From the NCBI GenBank assembly GCA_946479435.1, contig CAMLFX010000009.1:1-50719 (forward strand): a stretch of 50,719 nucleotides of DNA, in the 5' to 3' direction. Under the pieces are notes generated by a model that saw only the letters and a program-made list of their open reading frames with translations, was not told the origin of the DNA and ran no database searches. The translations under genes and the position numbers were made by a program. This stretch comes from an uncultured Sphingobacteriales bacterium. Its GTDB lineage: Bacteria; Bacteroidota; Bacteroidia; Chitinophagales; Chitinophagaceae. Of this stretch, positions 17,756 through 27,036 are shown one piece after another; position 1 is the stretch's first letter, and each line of letters starts with the position of its first letter.

Positions 17756-18475
17756 ATGAGAAAAGTCTATCTATTATTAGCCCTGGTATCTATCAGTGTA
17801 TTCGCTTGTAAAAAAACTGATAACAGTTATGTAAAGCTGCCTCCCGGCTTTATTATTAATGGTATTTCTGATGTAACAGTTGAGAGAGACAGTGTTGCCT
17901 TTCTTAGTGTGAGCGTTGAGATGAAAAAAGGTGAACAAGAGGCTGTAACACTATCGGCCACAGGTTTGCCTGCAGGCGTTACCGCATCATTTACGCCCGA
18001 AAGCGGTACTCCCGATTTTACTGCCCTGGTCTCTTTCAGAACAAGCCGTAGCTCTGTGCCTGGCACCTATCCTATCAAGCTGGTGGCAACAAGTAAATCA
18101 GGTGCACGTTCTTACGATATGAACCTCATCATAAAACCGATCAGTGAATGCGGTAACAAAGCGTCAGGTCAATATTTGGCTGACGATCTTTGCGATAATA
18201 TAGGATCAATGACATATACCACGCAGGTATTCCCGTCAGGTACCAATAATAAAGTGTTCATATCTAATTTTGGTAACACATTTAGCAGTAGTGTTTTTGC
18301 TAACCTTAACTGCGAAGAAGGTACATTAGATATACCTAAGCAAGCATTCCTAGGTAGTGGTACTATTTCTGGTACCGGTACGTTTAGCAGCACCCAAATG
18401 GATATTAGTTATTCTTTCGATTTTGGCGGTGGCTCAATACCTACAAATTGCCATGTTGTTATGACCAAACAATAA
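17756..18475 (+). CDS. Lipoprotein with Ig-like domain, function unknown
   Basis: A 239-residue lipoprotein. The signal is MRKVYLLLALVSISVFAC with the lipobox Cys at 18, followed by KKTDNSY. Residues about 30-125 form a beta-sandwich of the Ig-like/alpha-galactosidase NPCBM-associated type (VEMKKGEQEAVTLSATGLPA then VPGTYPIKLVATSKSGARSY). The C-terminal half (about 130-239) has four cysteines and a repeated beta pattern (GSGTISGTGTF) that I do not recognise. Surface or outer membrane location is likely. It is monocistronic, flanked by two clear terminators. Confidence 0.8.
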   Translation: MRKVYLLLALVSISVFACKKTDNSYVKLPPGFIINGISDVTVERDSVAFLSVSVEMKKGEQEAVTLSATGLPAGVTASFTPESGTPDFTALVSFRTSRSSVPGTYPIKLVATSKSGARSYDMNLIIKPISECGNKASGQYLADDLCDNIGSMTYTTQVFPSGTNNKVFISNFGNTFSSSVFANLNCEEGTLDIPKQAFLGSGTISGTGTFSSTQMDISYSFDFGGGSIPTNCHVVMTKQ

Positions 18476-18493
18476 GCAAACAATACTACTTAC

Positions 18494-18524
18494 AAAAAAA
18501 GCCCGGCATTACCGGGCTTTTTTT
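18494..18524. terminator. Bidirectional intrinsic terminator
   Basis: GC-rich hairpin GCCCGG / CCGGGC with a 5-nt loop, flanked by A7 on the left and T7 on the right, so it can end both the lipoprotein gene (+) and bshA (-). Confidence 0.93.
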
Positions 18525-18532
18525 GTTTTTGA

Positions 18533-19678
18533 TCAGAGCGTGATCTTTGGATTATATTCCTTTATTACACTTTCATATAGTTGCTCGTACATAGGTACGA
18601 TACGGTCTTTATCAAATTTACCCGCATGGGCTATCGCGGAATCTTTAAATTTTTGCAGGCGCTCATCGTCTTCCAGTATATATATAGCGTGTTTGGCCAT
18701 GTCCTCTACATCACCAACATTGCTTAAAAAACCGGTTTCGCCCTGAATATTTATTTCCGGAAGGCCGCCTGCATTTGTAGAAATTACAGGTACGCTGCAA
18801 GCCATCGCTTCAAGGGCTGACAAGCCAAAGCTTTCGTATTGCGATGGTAGTATGAACAGATCGGTAATGCTCAATATCTCATCCATTTGTTCCTGCTTAC
18901 CCAGGTAACGTACATCGCCACATACATCAGGCATACTTCTGCATATTTCTTCTGCATTCTGGCGTTCCGGCCCATCACCAATCATCAATAGTTTGCTGGG
19001 CATTTGCTTATGTATCTTTTGAAAGACTTTTATTACATCTTCCACCCTTTTTACCTTCCTGAAGTTAGATACGTGCGCCAAAATCCGTTCGCCATTTGGT
19101 GCCAGCATCTTTTTAAAATGCTCTTTATCCATTTGGTGAAAGCGATGTGTATCAACGAAATTCGGAATGACTTGTATGTCTTTTTCTATCTTAAAAGAGT
19201 TGAATGTTTCTTCGCGAAGATTGCTGGATACAGCTGTGATGGCGCTCGATTCATTAATTGAAAATGTAACCACCGGTGCATAAGTAAGGTCTTTACCTAC
19301 TAGGGTGATATCGGTGCCATGCAACGTAGTGATATAAGGTATATCATGGCCCGTTTTCTTCAATATCTGCATGGCGAAATATGCTGCCGAAGCGTGTGGT
19401 ATAGCATAGTGTACATGCAGCAAATCCAAACCATGATTCATAACCACGTTTACCATGGTGCTGGTCAATGCAGTTTCGTATGGCGGAAAATCGAATAATG
19501 GATAAGGTGGTACCGTTACCTCATGATAATAAATATTGGGGTGAAAATGCAAACGGACAGGTTGCTGGTAAGTTATAAAATGTATCTCATGGCCCTTAGC
19601 TGATAACGCCATGCCCAATTCTGTAGCCAATACACCACTACCACCAAATGTAGGATAGCAGACAATACCTATTTTCAT
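18533..19678 (-). CDS. bshA: N-acetyl-alpha-D-glucosaminyl L-malate synthase BshA
   Basis: A 381-residue GT4 glycosyltransferase making GlcNAc-malate from UDP-GlcNAc and L-malate, the first step of bacillithiol synthesis. Seen: the N-terminal [21 protein letters not shown] loop (2-22), [15 protein letters not shown] (about 93-107), TTLHGTD (about 119-125), IPNFVD (about 169-174) and the C-terminal nucleotide-sugar motif [22 protein letters not shown] (about 283-304) with the E-x7-E pattern. The near-invariant start makes BshA much more likely than a general GT4 enzyme. bshB and bshC are not in the window. Together with DinB-fold genes at 26-28 kb it supports a bacillithiol-using organism. Confidence 0.93.
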   Translation of the reverse strand: MKIGIVCYPTFGGSGVLATELGMALSAKGHEIHFITYQQPVRLHFHPNIYYHEVTVPPYPLFDFPPYETALTSTMVNVVMNHGLDLLHVHYAIPHASAAYFAMQILKKTGHDIPYITTLHGTDITLVGKDLTYAPVVTFSINESSAITAVSSNLREETFNSFKIEKDIQVIPNFVDTHRFHQMDKEHFKKMLAPNGERILAHVSNFRKVKRVEDVIKVFQKIHKQMPSKLLMIGDGPERQNAEEICRSMPDVCGDVRYLGKQEQMDEILSITDLFILPSQYESFGLSALEAMACSVPVISTNAGGLPEINIQGETGFLSNVGDVEDMAKHAIYILEDDERLQKFKDSAIAHAGKFDKDRIVPMYEQLYESVIKEYNPKITL

Positions 19679-19873
19679 GGTGCAAATATCAGCAATAAGC
19701 AGTTACAATCCCGTTACGATAATGATAAGGATTGATAATACAGCAATAGAGACCATTACTCAACCGGATGAAATATACCTCCCAGGGGTATTTTATGGGG
19801 TAAATTTTTAGAAAACATATAAAGAATGGCTGCATGATAACTGATACACTGCCTGCTTTGCTATTTTTATAGC

Positions 19874-21235
19874 ATGAAACGATTTTTTAGCCTTATTGCT
19901 TTTACCGCAGCTTCATTTTCCGTACAAGCCCAGGACTCCCTGATAATGCGCCGCATAGCCAATGAAGTGCTTTTGAATAGCAATTGTTATGATAACCTTC
20001 GTGTATTATGTAAGCAAATAGGCCACAGATTAAGCGGTACGCCGGAAGCAGCTAAAGCTATAGAATGGGGACAGCAATGCATGCAAGCTGCCGGGGCAGA
20101 TAAAGTATGGCTACAACCTGTAGATGTACCCAAGTGGATACGAGGGAAGGAAAAACTACAAATTGGATGGGGCAAAGGGCATGTTCAAACTATACCTATG
20201 CTATCTATTGGTAATACCGACGGTACAGATGGCAAACTGCTTACAACACCAATAGTGATGGTACAGGATTTTAATCAATTCAATGCGTTGCCTGCCGATG
20301 CTGTGAAAGGTAAAATCATCTTTTTCAATTATCGCTTCAGGCAAGATATAATAAATACGTTTGAAGGATACGGCGATGCGGGCAAATACCGATGGACTGC
20401 ACCTAACATGGCTTCAGCTAAAGGAGCGGCAGGTGTTATTATACGCTCTATATCAACCGGCGAAGATGATGCGCCTCATACAGGCTCTATGCGTTATGCC
20501 GATTCGGTAAAGCATATTCCCGCTGTAGCCATAGGCAATAAAAGTGCTGATATGCTGGAAACAAAATGCAGGCAAGGTGCAGTAACTGCAATGCTGCAAT
20601 CGGAAGCTAGGATGGCTGGCACTGTGCGTTCATATAACGTGATAGGTGAAATAAAAGGAACCAGCGAACCTGAAAAAATAGTTGTGGTTGGCGGGCATTT
20701 AGACTCGTGGGATGTAGGCGAAGGTGCCCATGATGACGGTGCGGGTTGTGTGCAATCGATAGAAGTGATCCGTTGCCTGAAAGAACTGCATATCCGGCCT
20801 AAATATACAGTGCGCGCCGTATTGTTTATGAATGAAGAAAATGGACTGAAAGGCGGCATTGCCTACGCCGATTCAGCAAAAGCTAAAAATGAAAATCACT
20901 TACTGGCTATAGAAACAGATGCAGGTGGTTTTTCGCCAAGAGGTTTTGGATTGGATATGCCACTGCCACAACGTGAGCAAATAAAGTACTACCGAAACCT
21001 TTTCCTGCCATACGGAGTTTATGATTTTGAACAGGAAGAAGGTGGAGCCGATATTTCGGTGCTGCATAAAAATGGTGTACCTGCTGCAGGGCTACTACCC
21101 GACCCGCAACGTTATTTCGACCTGCACCATACTAATAATGATGTGTTTGAAGCAGTAAATCATCGTGAATTAAAGATGGGTGCACTAACTTTAGCTCAGC
21201 TTGTTTACTTGATAAGCGAGCATGGGTTAAGATAA
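19874..21235 (+). CDS. Exported M28-family aminopeptidase/carboxypeptidase Q-like
   Basis: A 453-residue exported zinc peptidase. Residues 1-19 (ending VQAQ) are a signal peptide. A PA insert spans about 115-240 (TPIVMVQDFNQFNALPADAV, GAAGVIIRSISTG). The di-zinc M28 residues are visible: GGHLDSWDVGEGAHDDGAG (His and bridging Asp near 276-287), NEENG (catalytic Glu pair near 322), a further Asp in ETDAGG and the last His in DLHHTNND. Overall resemblance is to plasma glutamate carboxypeptidase (CPQ), which cleaves dipeptides. Its stop codon is immediately followed by the ATG of an OppC-like permease, implying coupled function in peptide use. Confidence 0.9.
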   Translation: MKRFFSLIAFTAASFSVQAQDSLIMRRIANEVLLNSNCYDNLRVLCKQIGHRLSGTPEAAKAIEWGQQCMQAAGADKVWLQPVDVPKWIRGKEKLQIGWGKGHVQTIPMLSIGNTDGTDGKLLTTPIVMVQDFNQFNALPADAVKGKIIFFNYRFRQDIINTFEGYGDAGKYRWTAPNMASAKGAAGVIIRSISTGEDDAPHTGSMRYADSVKHIPAVAIGNKSADMLETKCRQGAVTAMLQSEARMAGTVRSYNVIGEIKGTSEPEKIVVVGGHLDSWDVGEGAHDDGAGCVQSIEVIRCLKELHIRPKYTVRAVLFMNEENGLKGGIAYADSAKAKNENHLLAIETDAGGFSPRGFGLDMPLPQREQIKYYRNLFLPYGVYDFEQEEGGADISVLHKNGVPAAGLLPDPQRYFDLHHTNNDVFEAVNHRELKMGALTLAQLVYLISEHGLR

Positions 21236-22360
21236 ATGCCTTCAGAGGAATTACATATTTTAAAGAAGTTATTCGGCAAACCTTCGTCGGTTATTGCATT
21301 GTGCATCATTGGGCTTACCTGTTTAGTAGCACTGTTTGCTTACGTGCTGGCTCCCGATGATACACCTTACGCCAACAGGATGGTAGTGGAACTTGGAGCC
21401 AGGCAGCCCGGTTTTGAGAAGCAATTGCTGCTAGTGCCAAAAGCTACTCCACAAAAGAGAAAAGGATTAAATACAGGTTGGTTAACAGGTAGCCCTTCCA
21501 ACCTGAATGCTATACCCTTTAACAGGTATTATTTTGATGCTGATAGAATATACATACAGCATTATATTGATGAAGACTTGAGTGATACTCTGTCGTATTC
21601 ATTCAAAGACTTATTGCCACAACAAGAATTAAATAAATCTTCTAATGAACAAAAACAGTTTATAGTTGATCACCGTATTGAACAACAAACTTTTTATCTG
21701 GGTACTGACAGATATGGAAGAGATATTTTATCGAGATTGATTGTTGGTAGCAGAGTAAGTTTAGCGGTAGGTTTTGTAGCAGTGCTATTATCTATCACCA
21801 TAGGTATTATCCTGGGTTCGCTGGCAGGTTATTATGGCGGCGTAGTAGATGGTTTTGTAATGTGGATCATCAATATACTATGGGCCATACCAACCTTGCT
21901 CCTTGTATTCGCTATTACACTCACAATTGGGAAAGGCTTCTGGGAAATATTTGTAGCTATTGGCCTCACCATGTGGGTGGGCGCTGCCCGGTTAATTAGA
22001 GGACAGGTATTAGTGCTCCGTGAAATGGAATATATAACTGCAGCAAAAGCATTAGGTTTATCTGACAGGCGTATCATCTTTAAACATATTCTACCCAATA
22101 TAGCCGGGCCAATTATGGTAATCGCTGCCAGCAATTTTGCTACTGCTATTTTGATTGAAGCAGGCCTTAGCTTTTTAGGTATTGGTGTACAACCGCCCCA
22201 ACCATCGTGGGGATTGATGATAAAAGAACATTACAATTTCCTGCTTACTAACAGGCCGTTGTTAGCCATTATTCCCGGTATCGCTATTATGTTGCTGGTA
22301 TATGCGTTCAATATTTTAGGTAATGCATTAAGAGATGCATTTGATGTGCGGGATAATTAA
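21236..22360 (+). CDS. OppC/DppC-type ABC transporter permease
   Basis: A 374-residue inner-membrane permease. TM1 is about residues 19-39. A long periplasmic insert without membrane segments covers about 40-160, longer than in typical OppC. Then comes the family entry motif FYLGTDRYGRDILSRLIVGSRVSLAVG and five more TM helices. The EAA-type coupling loop is EYITAAKALGLSDRRIIFKHILPN (about 260-283). OppC normally pairs with OppB, two ATPases and a binding protein; none is adjacent. It starts on the base after the peptidase stop, so it is co-translated with it. Confidence 0.9.
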   Translation: MPSEELHILKKLFGKPSSVIALCIIGLTCLVALFAYVLAPDDTPYANRMVVELGARQPGFEKQLLLVPKATPQKRKGLNTGWLTGSPSNLNAIPFNRYYFDADRIYIQHYIDEDLSDTLSYSFKDLLPQQELNKSSNEQKQFIVDHRIEQQTFYLGTDRYGRDILSRLIVGSRVSLAVGFVAVLLSITIGIILGSLAGYYGGVVDGFVMWIINILWAIPTLLLVFAITLTIGKGFWEIFVAIGLTMWVGAARLIRGQVLVLREMEYITAAKALGLSDRRIIFKHILPNIAGPIMVIAASNFATAILIEAGLSFLGIGVQPPQPSWGLMIKEHYNFLLTNRPLLAIIPGIAIMLLVYAFNILGNALRDAFDVRDN

Positions 22361-22404
22361 TATAAAAGACAAAATGTAAAAAAACTCATGTCTATTTTTG
22401 CATT

Positions 22405-23622
22405 TTACGTTTTTAATTCTTGTGCGGCAATATACCCGCTACTCCATGCATGCTGAAAATTGAAGCCCCCTGTTATGCCATCTATATCCAATATCTCGCC
22501 AGCAAAATAAAGCCCCGGCACCAGTTTGCTTTGCATGGTTTGCGCGTCAACTTCGCTTAATGTTATACCACCACAGGTCACAAACTCTTCTTTAAAAGTT
22601 GTCTTTCCTTTTACATTGTATTCATCGGCAACAAGATGCTTTACCAGTTTGTTTTGTGAAGCAGCAGGTAAATCGCCCCAACGCATATCCTCTTTTACGC
22701 CCGATTGTTGTAAGAAGTATTCCCATAAGCGTTTGGGTAAATTGAATGGATTCCTGCTGTACATCAGGAGCTTTCCATTATCATGTCTAAGCGATACCAT
22801 TTGCTCTTTTATATCCTGCTCTTTTACATCGTTTAGCCAATTGATATGTATAGTGAATTCGTAATTGCGCTGTTGCAGTTCCCTTGCTGCCCATGCTGAG
22901 GTACGTAATACACATGGGCCACTAAAGCCCCAATGCGTAATGAGTATTGGTCTGCTGTGTTCTGTTATCTTAGTACCTAATATTTTAAGACTTGCATGCG
23001 GTACACTCACGCCCATCAATTCTGTTATGGGGTGCTTAGGCAGATTAAATGTGAACAATGATGGAGCGGGTTCGCTAATGGTATGCCCGGTTGCTTTCAG
23101 CCATGCATACTGATCTGTTTTAGGGAAACCACCACATGCTATCAGAACTTTATCAGCTTCGTAAGCACTGTTATCAGCAAAGTGTAATATGAGCCTACCT
23201 TCTTTTTGTTCTATTGATTGAAGAGATTTGCTATAGCGTACCTGTACCTGTTGTTTCATCATTTCCTGCCAAATAGCATTGATGATAGTTTGCGAATCAT
23301 CGGTATCAGGAAACATACGGCCATCCCCTTCTGCTTTTAGCAACACTCCTTTTGCTTCAAACCAGTCAATAGTATCCTGCGGGCTGAACCGATATAGTGT
23401 TTTCTTAAGAAAATTCTTGCCGCGTGGGTAGTTGCCAATCAGTTCGGGTATATCAAAACAAGCATGTGTTGTATTACAGCGTCCGCCACCCGATACTTTC
23501 ACTTTTTGCAATGCCTTGCTCGTTTTTTCAAATACTACTACTTCCCTGTTCTTATCATAAGGAATATTAGCTGCGGCAAAACAACCGGCGGCACCTGCAC
23601 CAATTATGGCTATATGTTGCAA
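22405..23622 (-). CDS. BaiN/HI0933-family FAD-dependent oxidoreductase
   Basis: A 405-residue flavoprotein. The dinucleotide motif IAIIGAGAAGCFAA (4-17) is at the very N-terminus, followed by EKTSKALQKVKVSGGGRCN (32-50), the signature of the HI0933-like/YhiN group, and a C-terminal GLYFAGEILDIDGITGGFNFQHAWSSG (about 372-398) FAD-binding loop. Members are probable flavin-dependent reductases; BaiN of gut clostridia reduces bile acid intermediates, but the substrate here is unknown. The start must be TTG: it directly follows the maeB stop in the same frame, and a later start would destroy the FAD motif. It is co-transcribed with maeB. Confidence 0.9.
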   Translation of the reverse strand: MQHIAIIGAGAAGCFAAANIPYDKNREVVVFEKTSKALQKVKVSGGGRCNTTHACFDIPELIGNYPRGKNFLKKTLYRFSPQDTIDWFEAKGVLLKAEGDGRMFPDTDDSQTIINAIWQEMMKQQVQVRYSKSLQSIEQKEGRLILHFADNSAYEADKVLIACGGFPKTDQYAWLKATGHTISEPAPSLFTFNLPKHPITELMGVSVPHASLKILGTKITEHSRPILITHWGFSGPCVLRTSAWAARELQQRNYEFTIHINWLNDVKEQDIKEQMVSLRHDNGKLLMYSRNPFNLPKRLWEYFLQQSGVKEDMRWGDLPAASQNKLVKHLVADEYNVKGKTTFKEEFVTCGGITLSEVDAQTMQSKLVPGLYFAGEILDIDGITGGFNFQHAWSSGYIAAQELKT

Positions 23623-25899
23623 TTAATTAACTGATTTTATTTGTGCTTCAACCACTGCAATAGCAACCATGTTGACTATCTGGCGTACACTGCTGCCTAG
23701 TTGCAATACATGTACAGGCTTGCGCAAGCCAAGTAATATGGGCCCTACTGCTTCCGCTCCGCCTACTTCCTGCAACAAATGATAGGCAATATTGCCTGCT
23801 GCGAGGTTAGGAAATATCAGCACATTGGGCGATTCATTTACTAAGTCAGAGAATGGATAGTTCTCACGCAGCAGATCTTTATTAAATGCTATACCCGCCT
23901 GCATCTCACCATCTATTATCATTTCAGGATGCATAGCTTTTATTTTAGCTACTGCATTGCGCATTAATATGGCTTCCGGAGAGGGACTGCTACCGAAATT
24001 GGAATAAGATAGCATTGCTATGCGAGGCTTTATATTCAAATTTTCAACGGCTTTTGCAGTTTGCAGTGTTATATCTATAAGTTCTTCCTCAGTAGGATTG
24101 AAATTAACCGTAGTATCCGCAAAGAACAATGGCCCTTTTTTCGTCAGCATTATATACATACCTGCCACACGTTTGGCATTTTCCTGCATACCTATTATCT
24201 CTAATGCAGGGCGAAGTGTATTGGGGTACTGACGTGTAAGGCCAGATATCAGCGCATCAGCTTCGCCGGTTTCCACCATCATACTGCCAAAAAATGGTCG
24301 TTCACGCATTATTTTGCGTGCTTCGTAAATATTATAACCTCTTCTTTTTCTTTTCTCAAAGAAAATAGAGCCATACTCAGCACGTCTGTCGTGTTGCCTG
24401 TCGCTACGCGGATCGATAATATGTACGCCTTCCAGTTGAAGATTGTTTTCTTCTATCAGCGCTTTTATCTTTTTTTCTTCACCTAAAAGTATTGGTATGG
24501 CTATATGCTCATCGTGCACTATTTGAGCTGCTTTTAATACTTTAAGATTTTCAGCTTCTGCAAATACTACACGTTTAGGATTTTGTTTGGCTTTATTGAT
24601 GATAAATCTGAGCAGGTTGTCGTCAGAGCCAAGCCTGCGATACAGTTCAGATTCATAAGTTTCCCAGTCGGTTATTGGGTTACGCGCCACACCACTATCC
24701 ATAGCCGCTTTAGCAACTGCCGGCGATACATTGACCAATAGTCTTGGGTCGATAGGCTTGGGGATAATATAAGTAGGCCCAAAGTGCAGGCTACGCTCAT
24801 TGTACGCTACATTTACCATCTCTGGCACGGGCTCTTTTGCTAGTGTGGCTAATGCTTTCACAGCAGCCAGCTTCATTTCTTCATTGATGGCTGTTGCACG
24901 TACATCTAACGCACCGCGGAATATATAGGGGAACCCCAGTACATTATTTACCTGATTAGGATAATCGCTACGGCCGGTTGCCATAATTACATCCGGTCTT
25001 GCCTCCAACGCATCTTCATAAGCTATCTCAGGATCGGGGTTGGCCAATGCAAAAACGATAGGTTGCACACCCATACTTTTCACCATGTCTTTCGATAAGA
25101 CCCCCCCTTTCGATAGACCTATAAATACATCTGCATTCTGCATTGCATCTGCCAGGCTTATACTTGCTATATCCTGTGCAAATTGTTGTTTGTATTCATC
25201 AAGGTCGGTGCGCGATTTTACAATAAGTCCCTTGCTATCGAACATATACATGTTCTTCACATTGGCACCTAAAGCAAGGTATATTTTGCAGCAGGAAATT
25301 GCCGACGCACCGGCGCCACTTATTACAATTTTTACTTTGCCAATATCTTTGCCCACTATTTCCAAAGCATTCAGCAGTGCTGCGCCGGATATGATAGCCG
25401 TACCATGCTGGTCGTCGTGCATGATAGGGATATTCATTTCTGCCTTCAGGCGTTTTTCTATTTCGAAACATTCAGGTGCTGCAATATCTTCCAGGTTAAT
25501 GCCACCAAATGTCGGCTCCAGCGCTTTTACTACCTGTACAAATTCATCAACCGTTTTAGGGGTTACTTCAATATCGAAAACATCTATATCGGCAAATATT
25601 TTGAAAAGCAATCCTTTACCTTCCATTACCGGCTTCGATGCTTCAGGGCCTATATCACCCAGGCCAAGTACAGCCGTACCATTACTTATTACCGCTACAA
25701 GATTGCCTTTTGCGGTATATTTATAAACGTTATCAACGTCTTTCTCTATTTCCTTACAAGGTTCTGCAACCCCCGGCGAGTATGCCAGTGCAAGGTCGCG
25801 CTGCGTTTTTGTTTCTTTAGTTGGTATTACTTCTATCTTCCCCGGTCTTCCTTTCGCATGGTATTCCAATGCATCTTCCTTCCTTATCAATTGTGCCAT
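23623..25899 (-). CDS. maeB: NADP-dependent malic enzyme with phosphotransacetylase-like domain
   Basis: A 758-residue MaeB-type enzyme converting malate to pyruvate, CO2 and NADPH. The malic enzyme part covers about 1-425: LALAYSPGVAEPC (31-43), the catalytic-lysine strand YKYTAKGNLVAVISNGTAVLGLGDIGP (about 59-85), and MHDDQHGTA (about 159-167). The C-terminal part (about 430-758) is homologous to phosphate acetyltransferase (ARKIMRERPFFGSMMVETGEADAL; VGPILLGLRKPVHVLQLGSSV). In MaeB proteins this domain is regulatory, binding acetyl-CoA. With sdhCAB in the window it covers the four-carbon end of central metabolism. Confidence 0.96.
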   Translation of the reverse strand: MAQLIRKEDALEYHAKGRPGKIEVIPTKETKTQRDLALAYSPGVAEPCKEIEKDVDNVYKYTAKGNLVAVISNGTAVLGLGDIGPEASKPVMEGKGLLFKIFADIDVFDIEVTPKTVDEFVQVVKALEPTFGGINLEDIAAPECFEIEKRLKAEMNIPIMHDDQHGTAIISGAALLNALEIVGKDIGKVKIVISGAGASAISCCKIYLALGANVKNMYMFDSKGLIVKSRTDLDEYKQQFAQDIASISLADAMQNADVFIGLSKGGVLSKDMVKSMGVQPIVFALANPDPEIAYEDALEARPDVIMATGRSDYPNQVNNVLGFPYIFRGALDVRATAINEEMKLAAVKALATLAKEPVPEMVNVAYNERSLHFGPTYIIPKPIDPRLLVNVSPAVAKAAMDSGVARNPITDWETYESELYRRLGSDDNLLRFIINKAKQNPKRVVFAEAENLKVLKAAQIVHDEHIAIPILLGEEKKIKALIEENNLQLEGVHIIDPRSDRQHDRRAEYGSIFFEKRKRRGYNIYEARKIMRERPFFGSMMVETGEADALISGLTRQYPNTLRPALEIIGMQENAKRVAGMYIMLTKKGPLFFADTTVNFNPTEEELIDITLQTAKAVENLNIKPRIAMLSYSNFGSSPSPEAILMRNAVAKIKAMHPEMIIDGEMQAGIAFNKDLLRENYPFSDLVNESPNVLIFPNLAAGNIAYHLLQEVGGAEAVGPILLGLRKPVHVLQLGSSVRQIVNMVAIAVVEAQIKSVN

Positions 25900-25954
25900 T
25901 TAAAATCTGTACTTAGTTTCAACCAACTAAGATACAAAAACCACTGTTAAGACT

Positions 25955-26551
25955 TTAAGAAACTGCCGCGGCAGGCTTTTGCCCTATGGCTTGCAATGTA
26001 TTATTTATCTGCACAAAATGCCGTTGCTGGTGTGCTATCAGGAAGCGGAATGTATCACCTAGCTTTAGTTTAATGAATTTACTAATGCTTATTGATACGT
26101 GCAACTTACCCATATTGGTTTGGCCGGCTTGTTGTAAATGGTTTAAGAGGTCAGTTTGACGATTAATAAATTCATTGAGTACTTTCTTCGCATCAAGTTC
26201 CTGGTTTGGTTGATGGTCTTTGGGTGCGTTCATTTTGTTAGTGATCTTACCATTTTCTTTAGGTGTCATCATTTTAGTAAAATAATCACCAAACCAACCA
26301 GACTTGTATTGATCGGAGAAATGCAACTGCGCATTCTTTCCATTTTGTAAAGCTTTGTTTATTTCGGGAAGGTAATAGCGATTGTAGCTATTTAGGTGTT
26401 CTATTACTTGTGCTACACTCCATTTACCCACAGCAGGTTGCTTATTAAGTAATTGTTCATTGTACTTGCTTAATTCTTCTGCTTTCAGAATGGTATGTTG
26501 TACCTCCTTGCTAAGGGTATCAATAAGGGATTTGGCATCGAAAACTAACAT
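25955..26551 (-). CDS. DinB-superfamily protein
   Basis: A 198-residue four-helix bundle protein. The DinB metal site is visible as His near residue 53 in VIEHLNSYNRYYLP and the late pair in FLIAHQQRHFVQINN (about 169-183). This is the layout of the DinB_2/YfiT group, which includes bacillithiol S-transferases. Given bshA in the same window, thiol conjugation is plausible, but the family also contains many uncharacterised members. It lies 55 nt upstream of maeB on the same strand. Confidence 0.85.
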   Translation of the reverse strand: MLVFDAKSLIDTLSKEVQHTILKAEELSKYNEQLLNKQPAVGKWSVAQVIEHLNSYNRYYLPEINKALQNGKNAQLHFSDQYKSGWFGDYFTKMMTPKENGKITNKMNAPKDHQPNQELDAKKVLNEFINRQTDLLNHLQQAGQTNMGKLHVSISISKFIKLKLGDTFRFLIAHQQRHFVQINNTLQAIGQKPAAAVS

Positions 26552-26614
26552 AGTGCTAAATTTTAAGCAAAGCTATATTCACTGTGTTTAGAAAATATTG
26601 GTAAAAACCAAGAT

Positions 26615-27031
26615 TTATGATGCTACCCTGTCCATAGCCAGTTTCATGAATCGCTTTACTTCTTTGTTTACATCTTCATTCGCCATCATACGGAAGTAAT
26701 GATTGTGCTGGGTACTGCCCGGCACACGGGCTATTTTATAGAAACAGAGATTGTCTTCATGTGCTTCATCATATAAGAAAGTAATATCCACATAGTCCTT
26801 ACCCAGGCGGTGCACCCACGCAAAGTTTTTACCAGCGCTGAACATGATGAATGTTTTGGTAGGGTGTATCTGGAATTTGCCGATCTTTTTCAGTTCAGCA
26901 ATGAAATGTTGATATAGGGCGATGGTAGTTGCTGATTTGCCTTTAAAATGGTCAACCATTGTGCGTTCGTTGCACGAATGCTTCTGGTTATCTTTTACAA
27001 AGTCAGTATTGCAATATGGGCAGGTCCACAT
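26615..27031 (-). CDS. DUF5655 protein with N-terminal zinc finger
   Basis: A 138-residue protein. It starts with a treble-clef-like motif CPYCNTDFVKDNQKHSC (4-20; two CxxC/HxxxC ligands), then a DUF5655 domain (about 28-138; VDHFKGKSATTIALYQHF, KKIGKFQIHPTKTFIMFS). DUF5655 is seen alone or behind other domains and is suspected to bind nucleic acid, without proof. It lies 5 nt downstream of the Crp/Fnr gene and is probably co-transcribed with it. Confidence 0.8.
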   Translation of the reverse strand: MWTCPYCNTDFVKDNQKHSCNERTMVDHFKGKSATTIALYQHFIAELKKIGKFQIHPTKTFIMFSAGKNFAWVHRLGKDYVDITFLYDEAHEDNLCFYKIARVPGSTQHNHYFRMMANEDVNKEVKRFMKLAMDRVAS

Positions 27032-27036
27032 AAAAA

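Noticed and set aside
22370..22413. AT-rich stem (AAAATGTAAAA / TTTTACGTTTT) between the permease and the BaiN-like gene
   Set aside because: All-AT stem with a G-U pair that runs into the coding end of the convergent gene; weak as a terminator.
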